This document shows positions 8,625 through 16,735 of a stretch of DNA of 64,000 nt, one piece after another (within the stretch, counting starts at the first letter, position 1; each line of letters opens with the position of its first letter). Where the stretch lies: NCBI GenBank assembly GCA_900539195.1, contig UQBC01000003.1, positions 1 through 64,000 on the forward strand, written 5' to 3'. Below the pieces are notes generated by a model. It saw only the letters and a list, made by a program, of their open reading frames with translations. It ran no database searches and was not told where the DNA came from. A program made the position numbers and the translations under genes. Source of the DNA: an uncultured Oscillospiraceae bacterium (lineage in GTDB: Bacteria > Bacillota > Clostridia > Oscillospirales > Ruminococcaceae).

Positions 8625-9497
8625 TTATTCCTTATTTTTAAGAATGTCGTACAGCACCTGTGCGCATTCATCTTCATCTATAATATCATCGGGAACGTCT
8701 ATCCCGCTTTTCTTAAGCTCATACATAAGCTCGGTCGCCTGCGGAACGTCAAGTCCGACCGACTTTAACAGCTCAACCTGCGAGAATATCCTTTTCGGCA
8801 CATCATCAAGCAGTATATTGCCCTTGTCTATAACTATAACACGGTCAGCCTTTGCAGCTTCCTCCATATAATGGGTTATCAGCACAACGGTTATACCGTG
8901 CTCCTTGTTGAGCATTTTTATTGTTGACATTATCTCTTTTCTGCCCTTTGGGTCAAGCATTGCGGTCGGCTCGTCCATTACTATACAGCGTGGCCGCATT
9001 GCGATTATACCTGCTATTGCAACTCTCTGCTTCTGACCGCCTGAAAGCTGATGCGGAGCGTGGTTGCGGTACTCATACATATCGACCGTTTTCAGTGCGT
9101 CATCTACCCTTTTGCGTATTTCATCGGGAGGTACACCGAGATTTTCGAGTGCGAACGCAACGTCTTCTTCAACTATAGTCGCTACTATCTGATTGTCGGG
9201 ATTCTGGAAAACCATTCCGACAGTCTGACGTATATCGTATATCCTGCTCTCATCGGTCGTATCTATACCGTCAACGAGCACCTTGCCCGATGTCGGGAGC
9301 AGTATACCGTTGAAGTGCTTTGCAAGGGTCGACTTACCGCTTCCGTTATGACCGAGGACCGCTACAAAGCTTCCCTCCTCAATTGAGAGGTTAATATCGG
9401 TAAGTATACGGTTCTTGCCCGTTTCGTCGCCGTTTTCGTCAAATACGGTATAATCGAATATAAGGTCTTCGGTTTTAATTATCTCTTTATCTTTCAA
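8625..9497 (-). CDS. ecfA1: energy-coupling factor transporter ATPase EcfA1
   Basis: This 290-residue ABC ATPase has Walker A GHNGSGKS, a Q-loop region GMVFQNPDNQIVATIVEEDV characteristic of EcfA1, the signature LSGGQKQR, Walker B CIVMDEPTAMLDP and the switch histidine in VLITHYMEE. It forms the ATP-hydrolysing heterodimer with EcfA2. The C-terminal segment is the usual EcfA dimerisation extension. It opens the ecfA1-ecfA2-ecfT-truA run and lies 21 bases after the upstream methyltransferase gene. Confidence 0.96.
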   Translation of the reverse strand: MKDKEIIKTEDLIFDYTVFDENGDETGKNRILTDINLSIEEGSFVAVLGHNGSGKSTLAKHFNGILLPTSGKVLVDGIDTTDESRIYDIRQTVGMVFQNPDNQIVATIVEEDVAFALENLGVPPDEIRKRVDDALKTVDMYEYRNHAPHQLSGGQKQRVAIAGIIAMRPRCIVMDEPTAMLDPKGRKEIMSTIKMLNKEHGITVVLITHYMEEAAKADRVIVIDKGNILLDDVPKRIFSQVELLKSVGLDVPQATELMYELKKSGIDVPDDIIDEDECAQVLYDILKNKE

Positions 9498-9518
9498 TCC
9501 GTTCTCCTTTACCGCCGT

Positions 9519-10385
9519 TTAATCGAAATATACTACAGCGGTGTTTCCCGCAGGCACTGCAAGCCCTGTCTGTTCAACGGGAAGTCCTATCTCCTGCGAA
9601 TCTACTCTTATCTTATATTTTCTGCCTACCGTCATCTGTAAAAGATAAGTCATTACCGATGAGGAAAGACCGGTCGTGTAGCTGTTGAGCACTATGAACA
9701 GCGGCTTTTCGGTAAGCACCTCGGTGCACATATTCATAAGGTCGCATATGCTGTCCTCAAGCTTCCACATCTCGCCGTTTGTTCCTCTGCCGTAGCTTGG
9801 GGGGTCGAGTATGATACCGTCATAGCGGTTGCCTCGTCTTATCTCTCTGCCGAGAAACTTCACCGCATCGTCTACTATCCACCTTATCGGCTTGTCGGAA
9901 AGACCGCTGAGCTTTGCGTTTGTCCTGCCCCAGTCCACCATGCCTTTTACTGCGTCAAGGTGACATACCTTTGCGCCTGCCTTTGCACAGGCGAGCGTTG
10001 CACCGCCGGTATAGGCGAACATATTAAGCACATTTATCTCCCTGCCTGCGTTCTTTATAAGCTCTGAGCATAAATCCCAGTTGACCGCCTGCTCGGGAAA
10101 TATTCCCGTGTGCTTGAAGCCTGTGGGCTTTACCATAAAGGTAAGTCCCTTGTAGCTTATGTTCCAGCTTTCCGGAAGCTGCTTTTTATACTCCCATTTA
10201 CCGCCGCCGCTTGATGAGCGGTGATACACTGCGTCCGCCTTATTCCACAGCGGCGAGGGGTCGGGATTTTTCCATATTATCTGCGGGTCGGGACGTACAA
10301 GCGTTATATTGCCCCATTTTTCAAGGCGTTGACCGTCAGACGCATCTATAAGTCTGTAGTCCTGCCAATCCTCTGATTTTCTCAA
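9519..10385 (-). CDS. class I SAM-dependent methyltransferase (RlmK/RlmI-like)
   Basis: The 288-residue protein has a Rossmann methyltransferase core: the SAM-binding NVLNMFAYTGGATLACAKAGA, the acidic loop HLDAVKG, the acidic DDAVKFL, and the motif IV-like DPPSYGRG. This combination is typical of the RlmI/RlmK group (Methyltrans_SAM, PF10672), which methylates 23S rRNA. The N-terminal part (LEKWGNITLVRPDPQIIWK) has the usual beta-rich segment of this group. The modified base cannot be told from sequence. It is encoded six bases after the DUF6054 gene and is probably co-transcribed with it. Confidence 0.82.
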   Translation of the reverse strand: MRKSEDWQDYRLIDASDGQRLEKWGNITLVRPDPQIIWKNPDPSPLWNKADAVYHRSSSGGGKWEYKKQLPESWNISYKGLTFMVKPTGFKHTGIFPEQAVNWDLCSELIKNAGREINVLNMFAYTGGATLACAKAGAKVCHLDAVKGMVDWGRTNAKLSGLSDKPIRWIVDDAVKFLGREIRRGNRYDGIILDPPSYGRGTNGEMWKLEDSICDLMNMCTEVLTEKPLFIVLNSYTTGLSSSVMTYLLQMTVGRKYKIRVDSQEIGLPVEQTGLAVPAGNTAVVYFD

Positions 10386-10391
10386 GTTAAT

Positions 10392-10733
10392 TCACCTTAT
10401 CCTGTATCTGTCGACAGTCGGTCGTATCGTGTCAAGAAACGAATTTTCGCCTATCGTGTTTATTTTAAAGAATACTGCCTGACTGCCGCCCGTTGACATT
10501 ACCGATAAAAATATCCTGCCATCGGTCTGGAACAAGGTAAAATTCATACTTACCCTGCCATTGCCGAGATAGCTGTAACGTTCATACGCACGGATCGAAC
10601 AACGTGTACTGCCGCTTATAATATCCGAGCTTTCCTCAAGTGTGGCGCTCTTACTGCCGCCCATTACCGTACTATGAAGGTCTGCCAGGATAATATCAAA
10701 ATTTCCGTACAGTTCAGCTTCCATCTTTGCCAT
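10392..10733 (-). CDS. DUF6054-like small protein
   Basis: This 113-residue soluble protein has no signal peptide or membrane segment. Its most distinctive stretches are RCSIRAYERYSYLGNGRVSMN and FLSVMSTGGSQAVFFKINT, which recall the DUF6054 family of Firmicutes. Function is unknown. It lies between glmM (21 bases upstream) and the methyltransferase (six bases downstream), in the same transcription direction. Confidence 0.6.
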   Translation of the reverse strand: MAKMEAELYGNFDIILADLHSTVMGGSKSATLEESSDIISGSTRCSIRAYERYSYLGNGRVSMNFTLFQTDGRIFLSVMSTGGSQAVFFKINTIGENSFLDTIRPTVDRYRIR

Positions 10734-10754
10734 AAAAACTCCTTTAACATTTCA

Positions 10755-12110
10755 TCAGCACAGGCACTCTTTTATCGTGTCTGCGATGAGATTTGTCCAG
10801 TGATGCACTTCCTTTTCGTCTTTGCCCTCTATCATTACTCTTACAAGCGGTTCTGTTCCGCTTTCTCTGACGAGTATTCTGCCGTTTTCGCCCATAGCCT
10901 GTTCAGCCTGTGCGATAATATCGGTTATCTTCTGCGTCTTGTCCCACAGTCCCTTTTTGTCCTCGGTAATCTTTACGTTTACAAGAAGCTGTGGGAAGTC
11001 GGGTATATCCTTTACAAGCTGTGACAGCGGACGCTTGCATTTCGACAGCAGTTCAAGGGTCTGCACCGCTGTCAGCTGTCCGTCGCCTGTGGTTGCGTGA
11101 TCGAGGAAAATAATGTGTCCGGACTGTTCGCCGCCTATATTATAACCGCTGTTCAGCATTTCTTCAAGAACATAACGGTCGCCGACCTTCGTGCATACTG
11201 TTTCTATCTTGTTTTCGTTCATAAAGCGGTGGAAGCCGAGGTTGCTCATAACGGTTACTACAGCCGTGTTGTTTTTCAGCGTACCCATTTCCTTCATATA
11301 ACGTGAAATGATAGCAATGAGTTTGTCGCCGTCTATTATATTGCCCTTTTCATCGACAGCAAGGCATCTGTCAGCGTCGCCGTCAAACGCAAAGCCCACG
11401 TCACAGCCACGCTTTTTAACAAGCTCGACAAGCTGTTCCATATGTGTAGAGCCGCATTTATCGTTGATATTAAGACCGTCAGGCTCGTTATTGATATATA
11501 CAAATTCCGCACCGAACTTATAGAAAAGCGATTCTGCGGTTGCGCTTGCACTGCCGTTTGCACAGTCTATCGCAACAAGAAGTCCCTGAAACTTTCCGCC
11601 GACGGTCGACTGGATATGCTCGTTGTACTCGCTTACGGCACCGTACATAGTTCTTACTCTGCCGACATCTGAGCCGTCAACAAGCGTCATTTTTTCCGGA
11701 GTGTCGAGTATCAGTGCCTCTATCTCATTTTCGACTTCATCAGGGAGCTTGAAGCCTGTCGATGAGAACAGCTTTATGCCGTTATATTCGACGCTGTTGT
11801 GCGAGGCTGAGATCATCACGCCTGCGTCTGCTTCGTAATATCTTACAAGATAGGCTACGGCGGGGGTGGGTACTACTCCGAGAAGTTCAACGTCCGCACC
11901 TACCGAGGTTATACCTGCGATAAGCGCCGATTCAAGAATATCCGAAGAAATTCTTGTATCCTTGCCTATCAGTATTCTGGCTTTTCCTTTATGTGTTTTC
12001 TGCTTTGTCAGTACAATTGCTGCGGCTCTTCCTATATTCATTGCAAGCTCGCAGGTAAGCTCTGTTACGGCTATACCTCTGGCACCGTCAGTTCCGAATA
12101 ATCTGCCCAT
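10755..12110 (-). CDS. glmM: phosphoglucosamine mutase GlmM
   Basis: The 451-residue alpha-D-phosphohexomutase converts glucosamine-6-phosphate to glucosamine-1-phosphate, feeding UDP-GlcNAc and peptidoglycan synthesis. Visible hallmarks are the N-terminal LFGTDGARGIA, the phosphoserine loop ISASHN (serine about 103), the Mg2+ site DGDADRC, the sugar-binding GEQSGH and the phosphate-binding RESGTEPLVRVMIEG. GEQSGH identifies GlmM rather than a phosphomannomutase. The length is normal. It is 63 bases downstream of ruvB. Confidence 0.97.
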   Translation of the reverse strand: MGRLFGTDGARGIAVTELTCELAMNIGRAAAIVLTKQKTHKGKARILIGKDTRISSDILESALIAGITSVGADVELLGVVPTPAVAYLVRYYEADAGVMISASHNSVEYNGIKLFSSTGFKLPDEVENEIEALILDTPEKMTLVDGSDVGRVRTMYGAVSEYNEHIQSTVGGKFQGLLVAIDCANGSASATAESLFYKFGAEFVYINNEPDGLNINDKCGSTHMEQLVELVKKRGCDVGFAFDGDADRCLAVDEKGNIIDGDKLIAIISRYMKEMGTLKNNTAVVTVMSNLGFHRFMNENKIETVCTKVGDRYVLEEMLNSGYNIGGEQSGHIIFLDHATTGDGQLTAVQTLELLSKCKRPLSQLVKDIPDFPQLLVNVKITEDKKGLWDKTQKITDIIAQAEQAMGENGRILVRESGTEPLVRVMIEGKDEKEVHHWTNLIADTIKECLC

Positions 12111-12173
12111 AATGCTTAAAATACCTTTCTTCGTTTTTTTCCAAACACTAAGTAACTATATCTACATTGAAAA

Positions 12174-13235
12174 TCAGTCAAGCCTTTGCTGACCGTCACG
12201 CACAAGTCCGAGATGCTTATACGCAAGCTCGGTCGCACATCTGCCTCTCGGAGTTCTTGAAATAAAACCGAGTTGCATAAGGTACGGCTCGCATACATCC
12301 TCAAGCGTTACCGATTCTTCGCCGAGTGCGGACGCAAGCGTTTCAAGTCCGACAGGACCGCCGTTATAGCCGTTTATTATCATAGTAAGGAAACGCTTGT
12401 CAAGGCTGTCAAGACCGAGCTTGTCGATCTCAAGTCTGTTGAGTGCGATATCAGCCATTTCCTTTGTTATCTTTCCGTCGCCCATAACCTCGGCAAAATC
12501 ACGCACACGCTTGAGCAGGCGGTTTGCGATACGGGGAGTTCCTCTTGAACGCTTTGCTATCTCCATAGCGCCGTTTTTATCGCACGGGATTGAAAGTATT
12601 ACCGACGAACGCATTACTATATTGCAAAGCTCCTCGGGGGTATACATTTCAAGACGCATTATCACTCCGAACCTGTCACGCAGAGGTCCTGTAAGCTGTC
12701 CCGCTCTTGTTGTAGCGCCGATAAGCGTAAATCTGTTCAAGTCAACTCTTATCGACTGGGCGGAAGGTCCTTTGCCTATCATAATATCAAGCACGCAGTC
12801 CTCAAGAGCGGGATAGAGTATCTCCTCTACCTGTCTTGAAAGGCGGTGTATCTCGTCTACAAACAGCACATCGCCGGCCTGAAGTCCTGTGAGCAGTGCC
12901 GCAAGCTCACCCGGCTTTTCAATCGCAGGACCTGAGGTCACTTTGAAATTAACGCCCATTTCGTTAGCGATAATTCCTGCAAGCGTTGTCTTACCAAGTC
13001 CCGGAGGACCGTACAGCAGAACGTGGTCAAGGCTCTCGTTTCTTCTCTTTGCCGCCTCAATGTATACACGCAGGTTTTCCTTTACCTTTTCCTGACCGAT
13101 ATATTCGTTCAGCTTTTTGGGACGTAAGGAAAACTCAACGTCCGTATCTTCTGCCGAAAACTGCGGCTCAACTATGCGTGCTCCTTCATTTTCGTCTATG
13201 TCGGCTATATGTGAAAGATCGTTTCTCTCAATCAT
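12174..13235 (-). CDS. ruvB: Holliday junction branch migration helicase RuvB
   Basis: The 353-residue AAA+ motor drives branch migration of Holliday junctions with RuvA. It has the RuvB entry SLRPKKLNEYIGQEKVKENL, Walker A GPPGLGKTT, Walker B VLFVDEIHRL, sensor IGATTRAGQL, and the C-terminal winged helix (GPVGLETLASALGEE, and YLMQLGFISRTPRGR). The start is preceded by GAAAGGG-type sequence. Order and strand (ruvC-ruvA-ruvB) indicate one operon, with a 40-base gap after ruvA. Confidence 0.98.
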   Translation of the reverse strand: MIERNDLSHIADIDENEGARIVEPQFSAEDTDVEFSLRPKKLNEYIGQEKVKENLRVYIEAAKRRNESLDHVLLYGPPGLGKTTLAGIIANEMGVNFKVTSGPAIEKPGELAALLTGLQAGDVLFVDEIHRLSRQVEEILYPALEDCVLDIMIGKGPSAQSIRVDLNRFTLIGATTRAGQLTGPLRDRFGVIMRLEMYTPEELCNIVMRSSVILSIPCDKNGAMEIAKRSRGTPRIANRLLKRVRDFAEVMGDGKITKEMADIALNRLEIDKLGLDSLDKRFLTMIINGYNGGPVGLETLASALGEESVTLEDVCEPYLMQLGFISRTPRGRCATELAYKHLGLVRDGQQRLD

Positions 13236-13275
13236 TTATACGCTTTCCCTTCAAAGTTAATGCGTGGACAACTTA

Positions 13276-13875
13276 TCAGAACTTTGCAAGCTTCTTAAGC
13301 CCCGCTTTGATAAGCTCATCGGCAGGTGTTGCAGGGTCAAGTCCGCTCAGCGCCGATGTGGCTTCGTTATTTGTATAACCAAGCACCATAAGTGCGGATA
13401 TCGCCTCGGCAAAAGTATTTGACGGTGCGGCTACCATCGGCACTGCACTGCCCTTTACTCCTGCGGCAACGTCCTGCTTTGATACCTTATCCTTAAGTTC
13501 AAGGACGATACGCTCTGCGGTCTTTTTGCCGATACCGGGCGCATTTGTCAGTGCCTTGCTGTCGCCGGACGCAACGCAAAGTGCGAATGACTGCGGCGTC
13601 ATTCCCGATAATATTGAAAGCGCCGCTTTAGGACCTACTCCCGACACCGAGATCAGCATTTTGAAGCAGTTAAGCTCTGCCGCGTCATAAAAGCCGAACA
13701 AGTCTACCGCGTCTTCCCTTACCGCAAGATAGGTGAGAAGCTTTGCCTTTTCGCCGGTTTTAAGATGTGATAATGTATTTGCGGTCGTACGGCAGGCATA
13801 ACCCACGCCGCCGCAGTCGATTACCGCAAGATTAGGCTCGATCAGATCGACCGTTCCGTTTACGCTGTATATCAT
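13276..13875 (-). CDS. ruvA: Holliday junction branch migration protein RuvA
   Basis: The 199-residue protein has the three RuvA domains. First is an N-terminal OB fold (MIYSVNGTVDLIEPNLAVID). Second is a helix-hairpin-helix pair (SVSGVGPKAALSIL and NAPGIGKKTAERIVLELKDK). Third is a C-terminal UBA-like domain that contacts RuvB (AISALMVLGYTNNEATSAL). It binds the four-way junction as a tetramer. The gap to ruvC is 13 bases. Confidence 0.98.
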   Translation of the reverse strand: MIYSVNGTVDLIEPNLAVIDCGGVGYACRTTANTLSHLKTGEKAKLLTYLAVREDAVDLFGFYDAAELNCFKMLISVSGVGPKAALSILSGMTPQSFALCVASGDSKALTNAPGIGKKTAERIVLELKDKVSKQDVAAGVKGSAVPMVAAPSNTFAEAISALMVLGYTNNEATSALSGLDPATPADELIKAGLKKLAKF

Positions 13876-13888
13876 AATGTACTCTTTT

Positions 13889-14392
13889 CTATATATTTGA
13901 TGTTCTCAGATTCCTGAGCAGTGAACCACTGGTCTGACCGTGGCATATAGTCATTGCAAGTGCGTCCGCCGTATCGTCGGGTTTCGGCACTGCGGGGAGT
14001 TTCAGAATGTTCTTCGTCATCTCCTGAACCTGCTTCTTTACTGCCTGACCGTAACCTACTACCGCCTGCTTTACCTGCAGGGGCGTGTACTCGTTGATTT
14101 CAATTCCACGCTGTGCCGCCGCCATTATTATAATGCCTCTTGCCTGTGCGACATCTATTCCTGTTTTCTGATTATTGGTGAAGTAGAGCCGTTCTATCGA
14201 CAGTGCATCGGGCTCCCATGTGTCAAGTATCTGACAGAAGTCTTCATATATCTCGCACAGGCGCTTGGAAAACGGGGTATCCTTATCGGTTGTTATAGCG
14301 CCATAGTCAAGCACCTTGAATTTTCCGCCGCTGTAATCGACAATTCCGAAACCTACTATCGCATAGCCCGGGTCAATGCCAATAATACGCAT
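13889..14392 (-). CDS. ruvC: Holliday junction resolvase RuvC
   Basis: The 167-residue endonuclease cuts Holliday junctions symmetrically. The first acidic catalytic residue is D7 in IGIDPGYAIVGFG, the second is the Glu of LSIERLYF, and the C-terminal acidic pair lies in PDDTADALAMTICH. The length is typical. It is the first gene of the long minus-strand run and has a good sigma-A promoter 73 bases upstream. Confidence 0.97.
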   Translation of the reverse strand: MRIIGIDPGYAIVGFGIVDYSGGKFKVLDYGAITTDKDTPFSKRLCEIYEDFCQILDTWEPDALSIERLYFTNNQKTGIDVAQARGIIIMAAAQRGIEINEYTPLQVKQAVVGYGQAVKKQVQEMTKNILKLPAVPKPDDTADALAMTICHGQTSGSLLRNLRTSNI

Positions 14393-14464
14393 AGCCGCCT
14401 CCTCAAAGTAACGTCTTCTGCCAATGTACAGTCAGAAACAAAAAACAAAAATCCATACTAAAGA

Positions 14465-14493
14465 AGTATAACACAAACACAGAAAAAATGCAA
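14465..14493 (-). promoter_or_regulatory. sigma-A promoter for ruvCAB
   Basis: On the minus strand TTGCAT (14493-14488), 17 bases, TATACT (14470-14465). It drives the ruvC side of the divergent ruvC/apbE gap. Confidence 0.75.
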
Positions 14494-14541
14494 CTTTTTT
14501 GTTATCGGTGCATCAACGTAATACAAATTAAGTAAAATCGG

Positions 14542-14570
14542 TTGAAATTTACGCTCTTTGGGTATATAAT
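14542..14570 (+). promoter_or_regulatory. sigma-A promoter for the apbE operon
   Basis: TTGAAA (14542-14547), 17-base spacer, TATAAT (14565-14570), 23 bases before the apbE start codon. Spacing and -10 are consensus. The predicted leader is very short; the ribosome site is TTGGAGAAAAA. Confidence 0.85.
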
Positions 14571-14593
14571 AGTATAAAACGATTGGAGAAAAA

Positions 14594-15601
14594 ATGAGAA
14601 AATCACATATGACCGCTGTCCTGCCGCTTACTGTGCTGTGCGCCGCTTTTACAGCAGGGTGCAGTGCAAAGCAACCATACAGACACGACAGCTTTACATT
14701 TGATACTTTAGTATCGATCACAATATACGACGTTAACGGAAATTCTACCGCAGAGGAAATCTGCAAGGGTGCATCGGGGATGCTTAGCGCACTTGACGAT
14801 ACGCTGTCACGCACAAAGTCCGACAGTCTGATCGCAAGGATAAACGACAATGCGTATTCATCGGCTGTAGATGTCGATGCGGCAACATATAATATGCTCA
14901 AAACCTGTACGCAGCTGTCAGACCTTACAGACGGAGCGTTTGACATAACACTCGGAAATATCTCCGATATGTGGGGCTTTGGCAAAGAAAACGCTGTAAA
15001 GCCCGGTGATACGGAGCTTAAAAAGCTTGCGGGCAGAAAAAACTATGAGAACATTGTCTTTAACTATTATGAGCAGACAGTTGCCTTCTCCTCGGATGGT
15101 TTCAGCATAGACCTCGGTGCGGCGGCAAAGGGCTACGCTATGGATATGATGGACACATACCTGAGAGATTCGGGTGTTACATCAGCAGTAGTCGATTTTG
15201 GCGGCAGTATACTTACTATAGGCGATAACAACGGTGAGCGTTGGAATATAACAATAACCGCTGATGAAACGAACTCTCCTGTCGGAACACTTAAAGTAAA
15301 CGAGGGCTATATAGCTACCTCAAACGGTGCTAAGCGCTTTGTAGAATATGACGGTGTAAAGTACCACCATATAATAGACCCCGAAACGGCTTATCCCGCA
15401 GACAGCGGTGTAAAAAGCTGTACCGTGTACTCAGGAAGCGGACTTATTAGCGACGCACTGTCAACCGCATTTTTCGTTATGGGCGCAGATAAAGCAAAGG
15501 CATTCTATGATAAATACGACATTGCGGAATATGTCATAACGCTGACCGACGGCACGGTTATCGTATCGGACGGCATTTCTGCCGACTTTACGGCATCATG
15601 A
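14594..15601 (+). CDS. apbE: FAD:protein FMN transferase (ApbE), lipoprotein
   Basis: The 335-residue ApbE-family enzyme moves FMN from FAD onto Thr/Ser of extracytoplasmic flavoproteins such as Rnf, Nqr or FMN-binding-domain proteins. The N-terminus is a signal peptide ending in a lipobox-like TAGC (LPLTVLCAAFTAGC), so it is probably anchored outside the membrane. Family motifs are FDTLVSITIYD, LDDTLSRT, DGAFDITLG, IDLGAAAKGYAMD, the DFGGSILTIGD loop and HHIIDPETAYPA. It is the first gene of an operon with a NusG_II protein (ATGA overlap) and a Gx transporter. No flavinylated acceptor is encoded in the window. Confidence 0.94.
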   Translation: MRKSHMTAVLPLTVLCAAFTAGCSAKQPYRHDSFTFDTLVSITIYDVNGNSTAEEICKGASGMLSALDDTLSRTKSDSLIARINDNAYSSAVDVDAATYNMLKTCTQLSDLTDGAFDITLGNISDMWGFGKENAVKPGDTELKKLAGRKNYENIVFNYYEQTVAFSSDGFSIDLGAAAKGYAMDMMDTYLRDSGVTSAVVDFGGSILTIGDNNGERWNITITADETNSPVGTLKVNEGYIATSNGAKRFVEYDGVKYHHIIDPETAYPADSGVKSCTVYSGSGLISDALSTAFFVMGADKAKAFYDKYDIAEYVITLTDGTVIVSDGISADFTAS

Positions 15602-15972
15602 CCGATAAGCGCAAAGTAATCTTTATAATAGCGGTATTGTGCGTTGTTTTCTTCTCACTGCTGGGAATAATACTGGTAAAAAATTCAGGCGGCGGCAATA
15701 CTGCGTGCATATACAGTGACGGAAAACTTATAAAAACTGTAGATTTAAACAGTGCCGAAGAACAATCGTTCACCGTAAATTCAGCAGACGGCGGATATAA
15801 TGTAATAACGGTGAAAGACGGAAGTATAAGCGTTAAGGACGCCGACTGTCCGGACAGAATATGCGTTATGACCGCACCGATTTCGGACGGTATTCAGCCG
15901 ATAGTATGTATGCCGCATAAGCTGGTTATCCGCATTGAAACAAAGCGGGGTGAATACAGCCTTGACAGTTAA
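15598..15972 (+). CDS. NusG domain II-containing membrane-anchored protein
   Basis: The 124-residue protein starts with one transmembrane helix (VIFIIAVLCVVFFSLLGIIL, residues 7-26), followed by a small extracytoplasmic NusG_II-type domain. That domain includes ACIYSDGKLIKTVDL, ITVKDGSISVKDADCPDRIC and PIVCMPHKLVIRIE. It has conserved Cys residues in DCPDRIC and VCMPHK. Such proteins commonly accompany ApbE and Gx transporters in Firmicutes; their role is unknown. The start codon overlaps the apbE stop in ATGA, indicating translational coupling. Confidence 0.85.
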   Translation: MTDKRKVIFIIAVLCVVFFSLLGIILVKNSGGGNTACIYSDGKLIKTVDLNSAEEQSFTVNSADGGYNVITVKDGSISVKDADCPDRICVMTAPISDGIQPIVCMPHKLVIRIETKRGEYSLDS

Positions 15973-16486
15973 AAAGCTCGTATTTTCAGCATTGCTCGCT
16001 GCAATGTCGTTGACGCTGTATGCAGTTGAGGGTATGATTCCGCCGATCGTGCCTATACCCGGCTTCAGGATAGGACTTGCGTACTTTCCGATATTGTTTA
16101 CAATGTACCTCGGCGGTCAATGGAAAGCGTATGATACTGCACTGATACTTATAGTGCGGGTACTGTTATCGGCGCTTATATCCGGAAATCTTACGGCACT
16201 GCTGTTTTCGTTTTCCGGCGGTGCGTTGTCATTTGTTGCTATGGCTATTACGCACAGGTTTATAAAAGAACCGTGGGGAGCGTTCCCTGCCGGGATATTC
16301 TCGGCGGTAATGCACAACGTCGGACAGATAGCGGCGGCATCGCTGATATATTCCGCGTCGGTATTTGCGTATCTTCCGTTTCTTGTTATCGCCGCCGTAC
16401 TCACCGGAACATTTATTGCGGCGGTCGTATGGCTGATACTCAGAAAGCCGAACAGGATAATCTCAAAAATAAGAAATACAGAATAA
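15962..16486 (+). CDS. Gx transporter family protein (heptaprenyl diphosphate synthase component I-like)
   Basis: This polytopic membrane protein of about 174 residues has roughly five hydrophobic segments. It carries the family sequence PPIVPIPGFRIGLAYFPILF and a late GAFPAGIFSAVMHNVGQIAAA. It belongs to the Gx/Hpre_diP_synt_I family (PF07456), named after a supposed heptaprenyl diphosphate synthase subunit but more likely a small-molecule or quinone-precursor transporter. I chose the TTG at 15962 because GGGGTGA ends eight bases before it. A TTG at 15935 in the same frame has no ribosome site. It overlaps the NusG_II gene by 11 bases. Confidence 0.8.
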   Translation: MTVKKLVFSALLAAMSLTLYAVEGMIPPIVPIPGFRIGLAYFPILFTMYLGGQWKAYDTALILIVRVLLSALISGNLTALLFSFSGGALSFVAMAITHRFIKEPWGAFPAGIFSAVMHNVGQIAAASLIYSASVFAYLPFLVIAAVLTGTFIAAVVWLILRKPNRIISKIRNTE

Positions 16487-16499
16487 AAGGATAAGGACC

Positions 16500-16709
16500 A
16501 TGGATAAAGCTAAGATTGAAAGAATTAACTACCTCGCAAGGCAATCACGGGAACGTGAACTGACGCCCGAAGAAAAAAAGGAACAGACCGAACTGCGCAA
16601 CGAATACAGAGCCTCGTTCAGAAGAGGTCTGATGTCCGAACTGGACAGGGTTTACGTCGTTGACGAAAAAGGCAATCAGCAGAAACTGATAAAAGATGAC
16701 AAGAAGTAA
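16500..16709 (+). CDS. DUF896 (YnzC-like) protein
   Basis: The 69-residue protein has the typical DUF896 sequence: KIERINYLARQSRERELTPEE, then RNEYRASFRRGLMSELDRVYVVDEKG (split here by position, residues 30-60). It is a small helical, highly charged Firmicute protein of unknown function; B. subtilis YnzC is a structural reference. It lies 13 bases after the Gx transporter and starts after AAGGATAAGGACC. Confidence 0.92.
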   Translation: MDKAKIERINYLARQSRERELTPEEKKEQTELRNEYRASFRRGLMSELDRVYVVDEKGNQQKLIKDDKK

Positions 16710-16735
16710 AATAATCCGTAAAGGACTGAATTACC

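Noticed and set aside
14458..14985. 175-residue minus-strand frame
   Set aside because: It covers the apbE promoter and the antisense of the apbE coding region, has no family resemblance and ends in the ruvC promoter. It is a shadow frame.
14594..16486. A full flavin-based extracellular electron transfer locus
   Set aside because: Only ApbE, a NusG_II protein and a Gx transporter are present. Ndh2, EetA/B, DmkA/B and an FMN-binding lipoprotein are missing from the window.
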